This document shows positions 32,943 to 41,205 of a stretch of 47,959 nt of DNA, in pieces. Location of the stretch: assembly GCA_034665745.1 (NCBI GenBank), contig JAXDJJ010000033.1, positions 1 through 47,959 on the forward strand, written 5' to 3'. This stretch comes from JAXDJJ01 sp034665745. Lineage in GTDB: Bacteria; Actinomycetota; CADDZG01; WHSQ01. Both the position numbers and the translations under genes were made by a program. Numbering within the stretch: position 1 is the first letter of the stretch; each line of letters starts with the position of its first letter. Under the pieces are notes generated by a model, which saw only the letters and a list, made by a program, of their open reading frames with translations, was not told the DNA's origin and did no database searches.

Positions 32943-33754
32943 CGGACAGAGCAGCCTTGCCGATCGGGATGTTCGATTCTGGTGTTGGCGGACTCACGGT
33001 GGCGCGCGCGGTCATGGACCTCTTGCCGAATGAAGACCTGATCTATTTCGGAGACACCGCGCGTTGCCCCTATGGCCCGCGGCCCCAGCAAGAGGTTCGC
33101 AAGTTCGCCCTCGAGATCATGGATTCCCTCGTCGAGGAGGACGTGAAGCTCCTGGTGATCGCGTGTAATGCGGCGTCCTCCACGGCCTTGAGCGACGCCA
33201 GGAACCGTTACGACGTTCCAATCATCGGCGTGATCGAACCGGGAGTGCGTGCCGCTATAGCCGCTACTCGCAACCGCAGGATCGGATTGATCGGGACCGA
33301 AGTCACGGTGAAGTCGGGGGCCTACGACGACGCGGTGACCGCCAGCCGTGCGAACGTCACTCTCTTGTCCAAGGCATGCCCCTTGTTTGTCGACTTCGTT
33401 GAGCGGGGCGATACGACATCTGACGAGGTGGTCGAGGCGGCCCAGGAGTACCTCGCGCCGTTGAAGATGCAGGACATCGACACCCTGCTCCTGGGCTGCA
33501 CGCATTACCCTCTGTTGTCCGGGGTGATCCAGTACGTGATGGGGGAGGGAGTCGTGCTCGTGTCGAGCGCCGAAGCAACCGCGACCGAGGTGTTCGCGAA
33601 GCTCCGCAACGACGGACTCCTCAACGCGCCCGGGCGCACCGGCCAGCATCGCTTCATCTCCTCGAGTGAGGCCGGGATCTCAACCGAGCTCGGCACGCGT
33701 TTCCTCGGTCCCGAGTTCACCGAGGTCGAGCACCGTCCGTGGGACAGCCCATGA
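32936..33754 (+). CDS. murI: Glutamate racemase
   Basis: A 272-residue racemase converting L- to D-glutamate for peptidoglycan. Signatures: IGMFDSGVGGLTVAR at the N-terminus, the catalytic cysteines C77 (IACNAAS) and C188 (LLGCTHYPLL), and YFGDTARCPYGPR. I chose GTG 32936, overlapping the end of cysM by 7 nt, because the mature family N-terminus begins here; GTG 32933 is equally possible, and longer in-frame starts lie deep within cysM. The stop overlaps the start of the next gene by ATGA. Confidence 0.93.
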   Translation: MVADRAALPIGMFDSGVGGLTVARAVMDLLPNEDLIYFGDTARCPYGPRPQQEVRKFALEIMDSLVEEDVKLLVIACNAASSTALSDARNRYDVPIIGVIEPGVRAAIAATRNRRIGLIGTEVTVKSGAYDDAVTASRANVTLLSKACPLFVDFVERGDTTSDEVVEAAQEYLAPLKMQDIDTLLLGCTHYPLLSGVIQYVMGEGVVLVSSAEATATEVFAKLRNDGLLNAPGRTGQHRFISSSEAGISTELGTRFLGPEFTEVEHRPWDSP

Positions 33755-34494
33755 GCCTGTCGGTCACGGTTCTAGGTAGTTCGGGACGATTCCAAACCCT
33801 GGAACGCGCGTCAGTGGGGTACCTGGTGCAGATGGATGGGCAGAACATCTGGCTAGACGCGGGCGGTGGTACGTGGCTGAACCTGCAGCGCTCGATCGCC
33901 TATCGAGATCTGACCGGCGTTCTGCTGACGCACGGGCACCCAGACCACACGATCGATGTGTTGCAGGGCTATCACGCACGTCAGTACGGGCAGGCGGAGC
34001 CTCTGCCTCGCATCCCATTGTGGGCACCGCAAGAAACGCTCGACCGATTGAGCTCGTTCGCCAAGGGTGTCGAGGACGCATTCGATCTCAGGGCGATCAC
34101 TGCGGAAATGGTCTTGGACTTTGGCGGCGCTCACGTCACGTTCGTCGAGATGGCGCATCCCGAGCCGACCCTGGGTGTGCGGATCGAGCACGAAGGGGCC
34201 GTGGTCGCCTTCTCCTCGGATACCGGGGCCGCGGCCGACTTCGACGCCTTGGCCGCTGGGGCGGACCTGTTCGTATGCGAAGCGACGTCACAGAACTCGG
34301 ACGAGGAATGGGATGGGCACCTCCGGGCCTCTCAGGCCGGGGCTATCGCCGCTCGCATCGGCGTCAAGAGGTTGGTGCTTACGCACCTCCCGAACGACCG
34401 TGACCTTGCTGTATCGCTCGAGGAAGCGCGTAGCACCGCCGGCGGCATCACCGTCGAGCTCGCCGAGGATGGTTCGAGACTGGAGATCGGATGA
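33751..34494 (+). CDS. Metallo-beta-lactamase-fold hydrolase (Rv1339-like)
   Basis: A 247-residue metal-dependent hydrolase with the zinc motif HGHPDH at residues 61-66 (H-x-H-x-D-H) and later EMAHPEPTLGVRIE, FSSDTGAAADFDAL and LVLTHLPNDRD, the usual bridging Asp and final His positions. The M. tuberculosis syntelog Rv1339 has been described as an atypical cyclic-nucleotide phosphodiesterase; RNase Z-like enzymes share the fold. The substrate here is unproven. ATG 33751 forms an ATGA overlap with murI; ATG 33739 would add four residues. The TGA overlaps the rph start. Confidence 0.87.
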   Translation: MSLSVTVLGSSGRFQTLERASVGYLVQMDGQNIWLDAGGGTWLNLQRSIAYRDLTGVLLTHGHPDHTIDVLQGYHARQYGQAEPLPRIPLWAPQETLDRLSSFAKGVEDAFDLRAITAEMVLDFGGAHVTFVEMAHPEPTLGVRIEHEGAVVAFSSDTGAAADFDALAAGADLFVCEATSQNSDEEWDGHLRASQAGAIAARIGVKRLVLTHLPNDRDLAVSLEEARSTAGGITVELAEDGSRLEIG

Positions 34495-35216
34495 CTTATC
34501 AACGTACCGATGAACGGGGGCCGCGCGACCTGAGACCGGTCGAGTTGCAGCCCGGGTTCATGCCGAACGCCGAAGGCTCGTGCCTCGTCACCATGGGCAA
34601 CACGAAGGTGATCTGTACGGCAAGTGTTCAAGAAGGTGTGCCGCGGTGGCTCAAAGGCAAAGGGTGGGGATGGGTGACCGCGGAATACTCGATGCTGCCG
34701 CGCTCCACCGATTCCCGTGTCGACCGTGAAGTGAATAGAGGGCGCGTCGGGGGCCGGACGCAAGAGATCCAGCGTTTGATCGGCCGTTCGCTACGAGCCG
34801 TCACCGACCTCACTGTGATGGGCGAGTGGAGCGTCTTGATCGACTGTGACGTGCTGCAGGCAGATGGTGGCACGCGCACCGCCTCGATAACGGGGGGCTA
34901 CGTCGCACTGGCGAAAGCCATCGAGTGGATGAAAGCCGAAGGCAAGCTCAAGACCGATCCGATCCACACCGCGGTCGCGGCAGTCAGTGTCGGGATAGTC
35001 GAGGACACTCCGATACTGGACCTCAAGTACGACGAGGACTCGAACGCCGGGGTCGACATGAACGTTGTCATGACGGGAACCGGAAAGTTCGTCGAGGTTC
35101 AAGGCACGGCCGAGAAGGGCGTCTTCGACCGCGACGAGCTCAACACGCTGATCGACATGGCCGAGAACGGCATCCGAGAGTTGCTCCAGCACCAAGAGAA
35201 GGCGTTGGCGGACTGA
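34491..35216 (+). CDS. rph: Ribonuclease PH
   Basis: A 241-residue phosphorolytic 3'-5' exoribonuclease that trims tRNA 3' ends. Recognisable blocks are RGPRDLRPVELQPGF, GSCLVTMGNTKVICTASV, TAEYSMLPRST, GGRTQEIQRLIGRSLRAV and DCDVLQADGGTRTASITG, with phosphate-binding arginines. Length is normal for the family. ATG 34491 overlaps the preceding stop and its TGA overlaps the CTG start of rdgB, so this is a chain of coupled genes. Confidence 0.95.
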   Translation: MTYQRTDERGPRDLRPVELQPGFMPNAEGSCLVTMGNTKVICTASVQEGVPRWLKGKGWGWVTAEYSMLPRSTDSRVDREVNRGRVGGRTQEIQRLIGRSLRAVTDLTVMGEWSVLIDCDVLQADGGTRTASITGGYVALAKAIEWMKAEGKLKTDPIHTAVAAVSVGIVEDTPILDLKYDEDSNAGVDMNVVMTGTGKFVEVQGTAEKGVFDRDELNTLIDMAENGIRELLQHQEKALAD

Positions 35217-35806
35217 AAGCGGTATTCGCCTCACGTAACCGGCACAAGACCGAACAGGTCCGCGTGCTGCTCCCAGACGTCGACCTCCTCGACCTCGACG
35301 AGATCGCGCCGGGTCTCGAGCTGGCAGAGCCCTACGACACGTTCACCGAGAATGCGCTGGCTAAAGCGCGGGCCGTTGTCCATGTCACCGGACAACCTGC
35401 GATCGCGGATGATTCGGGGATCGAGGTCGACGCGCTCGACGGTGCACCGGGCGTGTTCTCAGCGCGCTATGCGGGTGACGCTGCGACCGATGCGGACAAC
35501 AACGCGAAGCTGGTAGCCGCGCTCGAGGATGTACCGGAGGCCGACCGAACGTGCCGGTATCGATGCGTCGCGGTGGCCGTGTTCCCGGATGGCAGGGAGC
35601 TGGTTGCCGAGGGGTCGTGCGAGGGCAGGATCGTCCTAGAGGGCCGCGGGACACTCGGATTCGGGTACGACCCGCACGTGATCCCCGAAGGTGAAACCAG
35701 AACGATGGGCGAGATCCCCCTAGAGGAGAAGCTCACGTTCAGTCACCGAGGCCGGGCGTTCCGCTCGCTAGCCGAACAACTTCATCGTGAAGGACCCCAT
35801 TCGTAG
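35213..35806 (+). CDS. rdgB: Non-canonical purine NTP pyrophosphatase (RdgB/HAM1), CTG start
   Basis: A 197-residue enzyme that hydrolyses dITP, XTP and ITP to monophosphates, keeping deaminated purines out of DNA. The family blocks are ASRNRHKTEQVRVLL, DTFTENALAKA, AIADDSGIEVDALDG, GVFSARYAG, LGFGYDPHV and SHRGRAFRSL. Homology begins at LKAVFASRNRHK, and that L is a CTG (35213-35215) overlapping the rph stop as CTGA. No ATG, GTG or TTG is in frame near the end of rph, so CTG is the only reasonable start. Its last 68 nt overlap the convergent phosphatase gene. Confidence 0.88.
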   Translation: MKAVFASRNRHKTEQVRVLLPDVDLLDLDEIAPGLELAEPYDTFTENALAKARAVVHVTGQPAIADDSGIEVDALDGAPGVFSARYAGDAATDADNNAKLVAALEDVPEADRTCRYRCVAVAVFPDGRELVAEGSCEGRIVLEGRGTLGFGYDPHVIPEGETRTMGEIPLEEKLTFSHRGRAFRSLAEQLHREGPHS

Positions 35807-36542
35807 TCAGACATGACATCTTGTCTGCCCACTTCGACCCATCGATCTGGGTGAGTGTTCCGCCCGCTTCTGCAACGATCGGCTCGAGCGCACAGACATC
35901 CCAGTCGCGGAGTGAGGTCTCGACCATCACGTGGGCTGCGCCCCGAGCCACCAACATGTGGCCCCAGAAGTCTCCGAATCCTCGACTACGGCCGGATCGG
36001 TTGATCAGCCGCTCGAAGAATTCGTCTAACCCTGCAACGCGGAACTGGCTCGCTCCCGCGAACAGGATGGTGGCTTCGGTGAGGTCATGGATGGGGGACA
36101 CGGAGATCGCCTTGCCGTTCATGCGCGCGCCAAGTCCGATCGCGCCGTCGTAGGTCTCGCCTATAGCCGGCGCGTGCGCGACGCCGACGACCGCGGCGCC
36201 GTCTAGCCTGAGGCCTACGAGGGTTGCCCAGATGGGGATCGCGGTCATGAAGTTGTTCGTTCCGTCGATCGGGTCGAGAACCCAGGTTGGGGCTCCATCC
36301 TTAGGCGGGCCTCCGCCGGCGGAGGTTAGGCCCTCTTCTTCGCCCAGGATGTTGTGCTCCGGATATGTGCGGGCGAGCCTCAAGCGCATCTGCGCCTCGG
36401 TTTTCCAGTCGGCTTCGGTTACCCAGGTTCCGTCGTCCTTCTTCTTTCGCTCTAGGTCCTTGCCGAAGTGATCGTGAGCGATGCGGCCCCCAAGCTCCGC
36501 TAGCTCACGTGCGAACCCGAGGTACTCGCCGAGTTCGCTCAT
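35739..36542 (-). CDS. Inositol-monophosphatase-family phosphatase (HisN/SuhB-like)
   Basis: A 267-residue Mg-dependent phosphatase. The motifs are VTEADWKTEAQM, GEEEG, the metal-binding DPIDGTNNF with GLRLDG after it, and the final DWDVCALEPIVAEAGG. The enzyme may use inositol-1-phosphate, histidinol phosphate or a related sugar phosphate; sequence alone does not decide. It ends the leftward operon VOC-MFS-phosphatase, with its ATG 36542 overlapping the MFS stop by 4 nt. Its 3' end overlaps rdgB by 68 nt on the opposite strand. Confidence 0.88.
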   Translation of the reverse strand: MSELGEYLGFARELAELGGRIAHDHFGKDLERKKKDDGTWVTEADWKTEAQMRLRLARTYPEHNILGEEEGLTSAGGGPPKDGAPTWVLDPIDGTNNFMTAIPIWATLVGLRLDGAAVVGVAHAPAIGETYDGAIGLGARMNGKAISVSPIHDLTEATILFAGASQFRVAGLDEFFERLINRSGRSRGFGDFWGHMLVARGAAHVMVETSLRDWDVCALEPIVAEAGGTLTQIDGSKWADKMSCLTTNGVLHDEVVRLASGTPGLGD

Positions 36543-37840
36543 TCCGCAGCCGCCCGCGCCGCGGCGATCGTCTTGTTATTGATGACAGGGAGAACCACGA
36601 GAGCCATGACGACGAGGACGCCGAACTGCAGGACGAATGGTGACCGCAACCCAAGGGTTCGACCCATGACACCGCCGACCGCTGCTCCGATCGGCATCGA
36701 GCCCCACCCCAGCAAGCGGTAGACGCTATTGACCCTTCCGAGCAAGCGGTCCGGGATGATCGCTTGCCGCAAGGAAACGGTGATCACGTTCCACACGACC
36801 GATGTGAAGCCGAAGATCGCCGACATCAACGCCACGACGACGGCTGAAGACGTCAGGGCTATCCCGAGCGATGAGCCTGCACCGAGAAGGACCATCGCGA
36901 TCAAGGTCGTGCCCGGCCCGGCCTTGCTCAACCGGGAAGCCGCCATGCTTCCGATCAAACTGCCGATGGTGCCTGCAGCAAGTAGGACGCCGTATCCAAC
37001 TTCGTTGAGCCCGAGTATCTCGAGGGCGTAGAGGACGAAGATCGCGAAGCCGGCCATCGAAACGCCGTTCCAGATGCCGAGCATGATCGCCAAGGTCCTG
37101 ATCAGACGGTGGTTCCATAGCCACTTCAAACCCTCGGCGATGTCCTTCCGAAGCGTCGTCGCTGGGACATCACTGTCCCGGGGCGACTTGAACGAGCCGA
37201 TCAGCGCGGCGATCAGCAATGCGGATATCAAGAACGACGCAGAATCGAGGAAGAACGGTGCCGATGCGGCGGCCGCGAACAAGAATCCGCCGAGAGGTGG
37301 CCCGGCGAACTGGTTGTTGATGATCTCCGCGGCATAGAGGCGGCCGTTCGCACTCTCGAGCTGGTCCTTGCGCACGATCGCAGGAAGGATCGTCTGCGCC
37401 GAGTTGTCGAAGATCGTCTCGGAACAACCAAGCATGAAACCGATCACATAGAGAAGGAGGAGTGACTCGTTACCCCACAGGGTCCCGAGCGCCAGCCCAA
37501 GCACGAGTAGGAAACGCACCCCGTTCGCGATCGCCATCGCGATCCGCTTGTCCCATCGATCGACCAACGCACCGGCGATCAGTGCGAAAAGGAACCACGG
37601 CAACGTCGAGAACAGATCGATCGCCGCGATCTTGGCCGGGTCATGGGTGATCGATGCGCCGAGCAATGGCAAGGCGGTCCATCGCACGCCGTCACCCAGG
37701 TTCGAGATAGCCGAAGCCGTCCACAGTTTCCGGTAGTTGGGCCCGAGGGGTTCTCCGAGGCGCGTGAACACCCGTGCGAGACCACGCCGCGGGGGCGGGG
37801 CACCTGGTGTCTCGGGGAGTGGCTCGCCGGTAGTGCTCAT
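36539..37840 (-). CDS. MFS transporter (EntS-like exporter)
   Basis: A 433-residue transporter with about 12 membrane segments. The N-terminal TASAISNLGDGVRWTALPLL and LVDRWDKRIAMAIANG (motif A region) resemble the EntS/Bcr-type MFS group that exports siderophores, macrolides or other small molecules. The substrate is unknown. ATG 37840 was chosen because it overlaps the upstream stop (ATGA) and gives MSTTGEPLPE; an in-frame extension to 37939 would lie inside the VOC gene. Confidence 0.87.
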   Translation of the reverse strand: MSTTGEPLPETPGAPPPRRGLARVFTRLGEPLGPNYRKLWTASAISNLGDGVRWTALPLLGASITHDPAKIAAIDLFSTLPWFLFALIAGALVDRWDKRIAMAIANGVRFLLVLGLALGTLWGNESLLLLYVIGFMLGCSETIFDNSAQTILPAIVRKDQLESANGRLYAAEIINNQFAGPPLGGFLFAAAASAPFFLDSASFLISALLIAALIGSFKSPRDSDVPATTLRKDIAEGLKWLWNHRLIRTLAIMLGIWNGVSMAGFAIFVLYALEILGLNEVGYGVLLAAGTIGSLIGSMAASRLSKAGPGTTLIAMVLLGAGSSLGIALTSSAVVVALMSAIFGFTSVVWNVITVSLRQAIIPDRLLGRVNSVYRLLGWGSMPIGAAVGGVMGRTLGLRSPFVLQFGVLVVMALVVLPVINNKTIAAARAAAE

Positions 37841-38469
37841 GGAAGAACGATGCCCCCTCGTTCGGTCGCAACCGTCGCGCCGACCACGCCGGCACCGTTG
37901 GGCGTGAACGCTATAGGCAGGGCGGCCCCCGCCAACCATTCCTCGACGCGCGCTTCGTCACCCGCAAGCTGTAACGATCTGAAACCTTCCGGTTGCACGC
38001 GATGGTCGGCGGATGACCTACTTGGATGAAGCTCCGGCGGTATCTCCCACTGGATGAAGTAGGGGATCTCGGGATGCTCGTTGGATACCTCGAGACCGGC
38101 GAGACGCCAGGACAGTTCGGTGCCGTCGGGTGTGGTTCGGGTCCACGCATCGACCTCTAGTCCAAGCCGAGTTGCTACGGAATCGACGTCATCGGTGCCG
38201 ACACACCACACCAGGAAGTGATCTCCCTCCGCGACCTGCTGCGATAGCCACCGTCCGAAAGGATGTCCCGCAGCTTCAACGGGATCCACGACACCCGTCA
38301 GTTCGAGGTAGGCGGATCCGAGCGGCACGATGCGGTTCCCGGTACCCCGGCCCTCGTGCTTGCCGCCTACGACCGACCCTAGGCCGTGAGCCTCGAGGAG
38401 CTCTGACGCGGTTCGATCCATATCTGCCGTGCCGTACATGACGTGGTCGATCCTGAGGTTCTCGGACAT
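37837..38469 (-). CDS. VOC-superfamily (glyoxalase-like) protein
   Basis: A 210-residue protein beginning LRIDHVMYGTADMDRTASEL, the usual opening of a glyoxalase-like (Glyoxalase_3/VOC) domain with the first metal-binding His, then YLELTGVVDPVEAA and HFLVWCVGTDDVD. It may be a metal-dependent dioxygenase, isomerase or binding protein. It is first in a three-gene operon with an MFS exporter and an IMPase-like phosphatase; that pairing could mean a small-molecule resistance or processing role, but this is speculation. Confidence 0.8.
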   Translation of the reverse strand: MSENLRIDHVMYGTADMDRTASELLEAHGLGSVVGGKHEGRGTGNRIVPLGSAYLELTGVVDPVEAAGHPFGRWLSQQVAEGDHFLVWCVGTDDVDSVATRLGLEVDAWTRTTPDGTELSWRLAGLEVSNEHPEIPYFIQWEIPPELHPSRSSADHRVQPEGFRSLQLAGDEARVEEWLAGAALPIAFTPNGAGVVGATVATERGGIVLP

Positions 38470-38494
38470 CGGTGGACCCTATTGCGGCATGGAT

Positions 38495-38986
38495 CTAGGG
38501 ATTCAGCTCCCAATCAACGTTGCCTTGGTCGTCCAAAGAGGTGATGCGTAGGAGGCCGTCGCGGCCGAGGTCGTCTGTGACATCGCAATCCATAGTGCTT
38601 CCCTCGAGGGATGACACGAGTATCCGCGGGCAGTTGATCGTGATCACGGCATCTACCGACTGGGAGACTTCGGGTGCGAGTGTCTCCTCGACGACGGGGA
38701 GGTTGAACACGTCGAGGCTCCAGTCGATATTCCCTTGGTCGTCGTTCTGGACCACCTGCACCGGGAGGGAATTGCCTTCCGTGTCGCTCGCCGTGCACTC
38801 GAAAGTGCCCCCCTCCTTTGGCTCGATGTCATTGGGGCACTCGACTACGGCCTCGACATCAAACCTGTCTTGGAGCTGCGCAGATATCTCTTTGTTCAGA
38901 TCCTCCGCTTTGAGCGTGCTCGCGCTGCAAGCCGTCAAGAGCGCAGCCGCCGCGACTACTACGAGAGCGATCTTCATCCTGAACAT
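38495..38986 (-). CDS. Lipoprotein with two DUF4333 repeats
   Basis: A 163-residue lipoprotein: signal MFRMKIALVVVAAAALLTAC with C20 as lipidation site. Two tandem copies of a DUF4333-like unit follow, each with a paired-Cys pattern: DVEAVVECPNDIEPKEGGTF to NIDWSL, and DAVITINCPRILVSSLEGST to NVDWEL. DUF4333 is common in actinobacterial envelope proteins and has no known role. Extension of the frame to 39064 would run into the tRNA gene, so it is rejected; ATG 38977 is a second possibility. Confidence 0.8.
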   Translation of the reverse strand: MFRMKIALVVVAAAALLTACSASTLKAEDLNKEISAQLQDRFDVEAVVECPNDIEPKEGGTFECTASDTEGNSLPVQVVQNDDQGNIDWSLDVFNLPVVEETLAPEVSQSVDAVITINCPRILVSSLEGSTMDCDVTDDLGRDGLLRITSLDDQGNVDWELNP

Positions 38987-39017
38987 GTGAGTGCAATCGA
39001 ACCACGACACAGTCGAG

Positions 39018-39102
39018 TGCGGGCGAAGGGATTCGAACCCCCAAGCTCTTTCGAGCACCGGCACCTAAAGCCGGCGTGTATGCCAGATTTCACCACGCCC
39101 GC
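39018..39102 (-). tRNA. tRNA-Leu (anticodon UAG)
   Basis: An 85-nt tRNA on the minus strand: acceptor stem GCGGGCG with CGCCCGC and discriminator A. The anticodon stem is CCGGC/GCCGG with loop TTTAGGT, so the anticodon is UAG, reading CUA. A long class II variable arm (TGCTCGAAAGAGC) confirms leucine. The T-arm is GGGGG-TTCGAAT-CCCTT. CCA is not encoded. Confidence 0.95.
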
Positions 39103-39267
39103 GGGGCCTCATCGTAGGCCTTGTCTCGAGCGAGGCAATGCGACCAAATGTGACTAGTCATATCGGACCCGGCAAAAGGGTCCAAAAGGGGCATCGACCT
39201 TCGGCCTTGGGTTCGAAACGATGAGTGCCGATGGTTCCTACGGCGAATACGACTAGCAATTAAGGGG

Positions 39268-40605
39268 TTGGTACGCATCATCTCTTTCCACGCGTTCAAG
39301 AGGGCTGCATGTGTGGCCGCGGCTGCGATCTCGATCGGTTCGGTTCTCATCGCAGTGCCGGCTCACGCCGCGCCGCTGCCGTCGTCCGGATCGTTCGGCC
39401 CTGCGATCGACAATGTGAGTTACGACGGGCAGACGAAATGCTCGCCGCAGGCGAAGCCCGGGATGCTTGCGTTCCGTCGCATCGTCATGGCGCATTACCC
39501 GAACACCGGTCTCGGTGGCATAAGCCGCGCGTGCAATGTCGGCGGTCAGAGCGAGCACAAAGAAGGCCGCGCGTGGGACTGGGGCGTCAACGCCGCGTAC
39601 TCGACAGACCGAGCGATCGTCAAAGACATGTTCTCGTGGTTGCTGGCTGAGGATCGCTACGGCAACGACGCCGCGATGGCGAAGCGCTTCGGCATCATGT
39701 ACGTCATCTGGAACCACAGGATCTGGGGTTCGTGGGGCGGCTGGTCCACCTACTGCGTTCCCAAGCCGCGCGGTTGCGTCGACCCCGAAGACGGAGGTGC
39801 GCGCGACCCGCACACGAGCCACGTTCACTTCAGCATGTCGCGTGATGGCGCGCAGATGAGGACAACCTTCTGGAACAGAGACCGGTCCATGCTGGCCGGC
39901 GTTGTTTCGCACCCGAACTACGGCTACTGGGAGCTGGGTCGCAACGGTGGAGTCGCATCGTACGGAACGGGTTGGTACGGCTCCAAGTCCGACACGTTCT
40001 TGGACAAGCCCGCGGCCGCGATGGCGTCGACCGTAAGTGGTTACGGCTACTGGATCGTGACGAAGGGCGGCAGAGTCTTTCCCTTCGGCGATGCCCGCAA
40101 CCGCGGACAGTTGACCGACAAGCAGATCGCCGTCGTTGATATCGAGCCCACGCCGTCAGGCAATGGCTATTGGCTGCTGGCCAAGTCGGGCCGCGTGTTC
40201 GCTTATGGGGATGCATCCAAGAAGGGTGGCGCGCAAGACAGTGGCGGCACGTTCGCGGGGATGGCGTCGACGCCAACGGGTCTTGGCTACTGGTTGTTCG
40301 GGACGAACGGCAACGTTGTCGCATACGGCGATGCCACCGACCTGGGCGGTCTGGCGAATGACAACCTCACTGCACCGGTGATCGCCGGCGACAACTTCGG
40401 AGCTTCCGGTTACTGGCTAGCCACGGCTAACGGGCGAGTGGCGGCGTTCGGAGATGCCCCCGATCTGGGGCAGCCGAAAGACGTCAATGCTCCGGTCGTT
40501 GGTTTCGCAACGAACCAGCTCGGCACCGGCTACTGGGTCATGACCGAGAAGGGCAAACTCTGGTCGTTCGGCGAGGCACAAGCCTTGGGGTCTCTGGGCA
40601 ACTAA
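39268..40605 (+). CDS. Secreted protein: M15-like peptidase domain plus six propeller-type repeats
   Basis: A 445-residue exported protein. A signal peptide (to PAHAAPL) is followed by a domain with a D,D-carboxypeptidase-like zinc site: H97-x6-D104 in HKEGRAWD and H185-x-H187 in SHVHFS. The C-terminal half has six repeats built on GYW-x-(V/L/F)-x(3)-G-x-V-x-(A/P)-(Y/F)-GDA (for example GYWLLAKSGRVFAYGDA), a wall- or sugar-binding propeller-like module common in actinobacteria. A role in cleaving or binding cell-wall peptides is likely. The start is uncertain: TTG 39268 sits right after AAGGGG with no spacer; GTG 39313 is in frame. Confidence 0.8.
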   Translation: MVRIISFHAFKRAACVAAAAISIGSVLIAVPAHAAPLPSSGSFGPAIDNVSYDGQTKCSPQAKPGMLAFRRIVMAHYPNTGLGGISRACNVGGQSEHKEGRAWDWGVNAAYSTDRAIVKDMFSWLLAEDRYGNDAAMAKRFGIMYVIWNHRIWGSWGGWSTYCVPKPRGCVDPEDGGARDPHTSHVHFSMSRDGAQMRTTFWNRDRSMLAGVVSHPNYGYWELGRNGGVASYGTGWYGSKSDTFLDKPAAAMASTVSGYGYWIVTKGGRVFPFGDARNRGQLTDKQIAVVDIEPTPSGNGYWLLAKSGRVFAYGDASKKGGAQDSGGTFAGMASTPTGLGYWLFGTNGNVVAYGDATDLGGLANDNLTAPVIAGDNFGASGYWLATANGRVAAFGDAPDLGQPKDVNAPVVGFATNQLGTGYWVMTEKGKLWSFGEAQALGSLGN

Positions 40606-40614
40606 CCTCTAGGC

Positions 40615-41205
40615 ATGACGACGCGCATCGGCATCTTCCTTTTTCCGGGAGCCGAGGAACTGGACTGGGCGGGACCGTGGGAGGTCCTGTCTTTCTGGGC
40701 CCGCATGTATCCGGACGACGACATCGAGGTCTTCACGTTGTCGGAAGCGGAAGGTCCGGTGGAGTGTGCCAAGGGACTGCGAGTGCTCACCGATCACACG
40801 TGGGGCACGGCTCCTGAAATCGACGTCCTCGTCTATCCCGGTGGACAGGGCACTCGACCGCAGTTGGGGGATGAGACCTATCGCAAATGGGTCCGGGGTC
40901 TGGCCGAGAGCGGGACCCTGATGACCAGCGTGTGCACCGGAGCGCTGGTATTCGCCGACGCAGGTCTGCTGGACGGTCGACCGGCGACGACGTACTGGTC
41001 GGCGATGGAACTGCTGGGGTCACTCGGGAACAACATCGAGCTACGACCAGACGATCGCTTCGTCGATAGTGGAGATGTGATCACGGCTGCGGGAGTGAGC
41101 GCCGGGATCGACATGGCATTGCACCTCGTGGCGCGCTTGCACTCGGTCGAACGTGCTAAGGAAGTGCGAAGAGGGATCCAGTACGACCCGGAACCGCCGG
41201 TCTAG
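40615..41205 (+). CDS. DJ-1/PfpI-family protein (isonitrile-hydratase/AraC-N-terminal-like)
   Basis: A 196-residue class I glutamine-amidotransferase-like protein. The block SVCTGALVFADAGLLDGRPATTYW holds the nucleophile elbow Cys and the family-specific region, and DVLVYPGGQGTRP precedes it. Relatives include isonitrile hydratase and the sensor half of AraC-type regulators; substrate unknown. TAACCT lies 6 nt before ATG 40615 and no Shine-Dalgarno is present. The stop TAG directly abuts the stop of the convergent next gene. Confidence 0.82.
   Translation: MTTRIGIFLFPGAEELDWAGPWEVLSFWARMYPDDDIEVFTLSEAEGPVECAKGLRVLTDHTWGTAPEIDVLVYPGGQGTRPQLGDETYRKWVRGLAESGTLMTSVCTGALVFADAGLLDGRPATTYWSAMELLGSLGNNIELRPDDRFVDSGDVITAAGVSAGIDMALHLVARLHSVERAKEVRRGIQYDPEPPV

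Noticed and set aside
39165..39183. Short hairpin (GGACCC/GGGTCC) upstream of tRNA-Leu
   Set aside because: Only six base pairs, no T tract and no gene end adjacent in the right orientation; likely chance.
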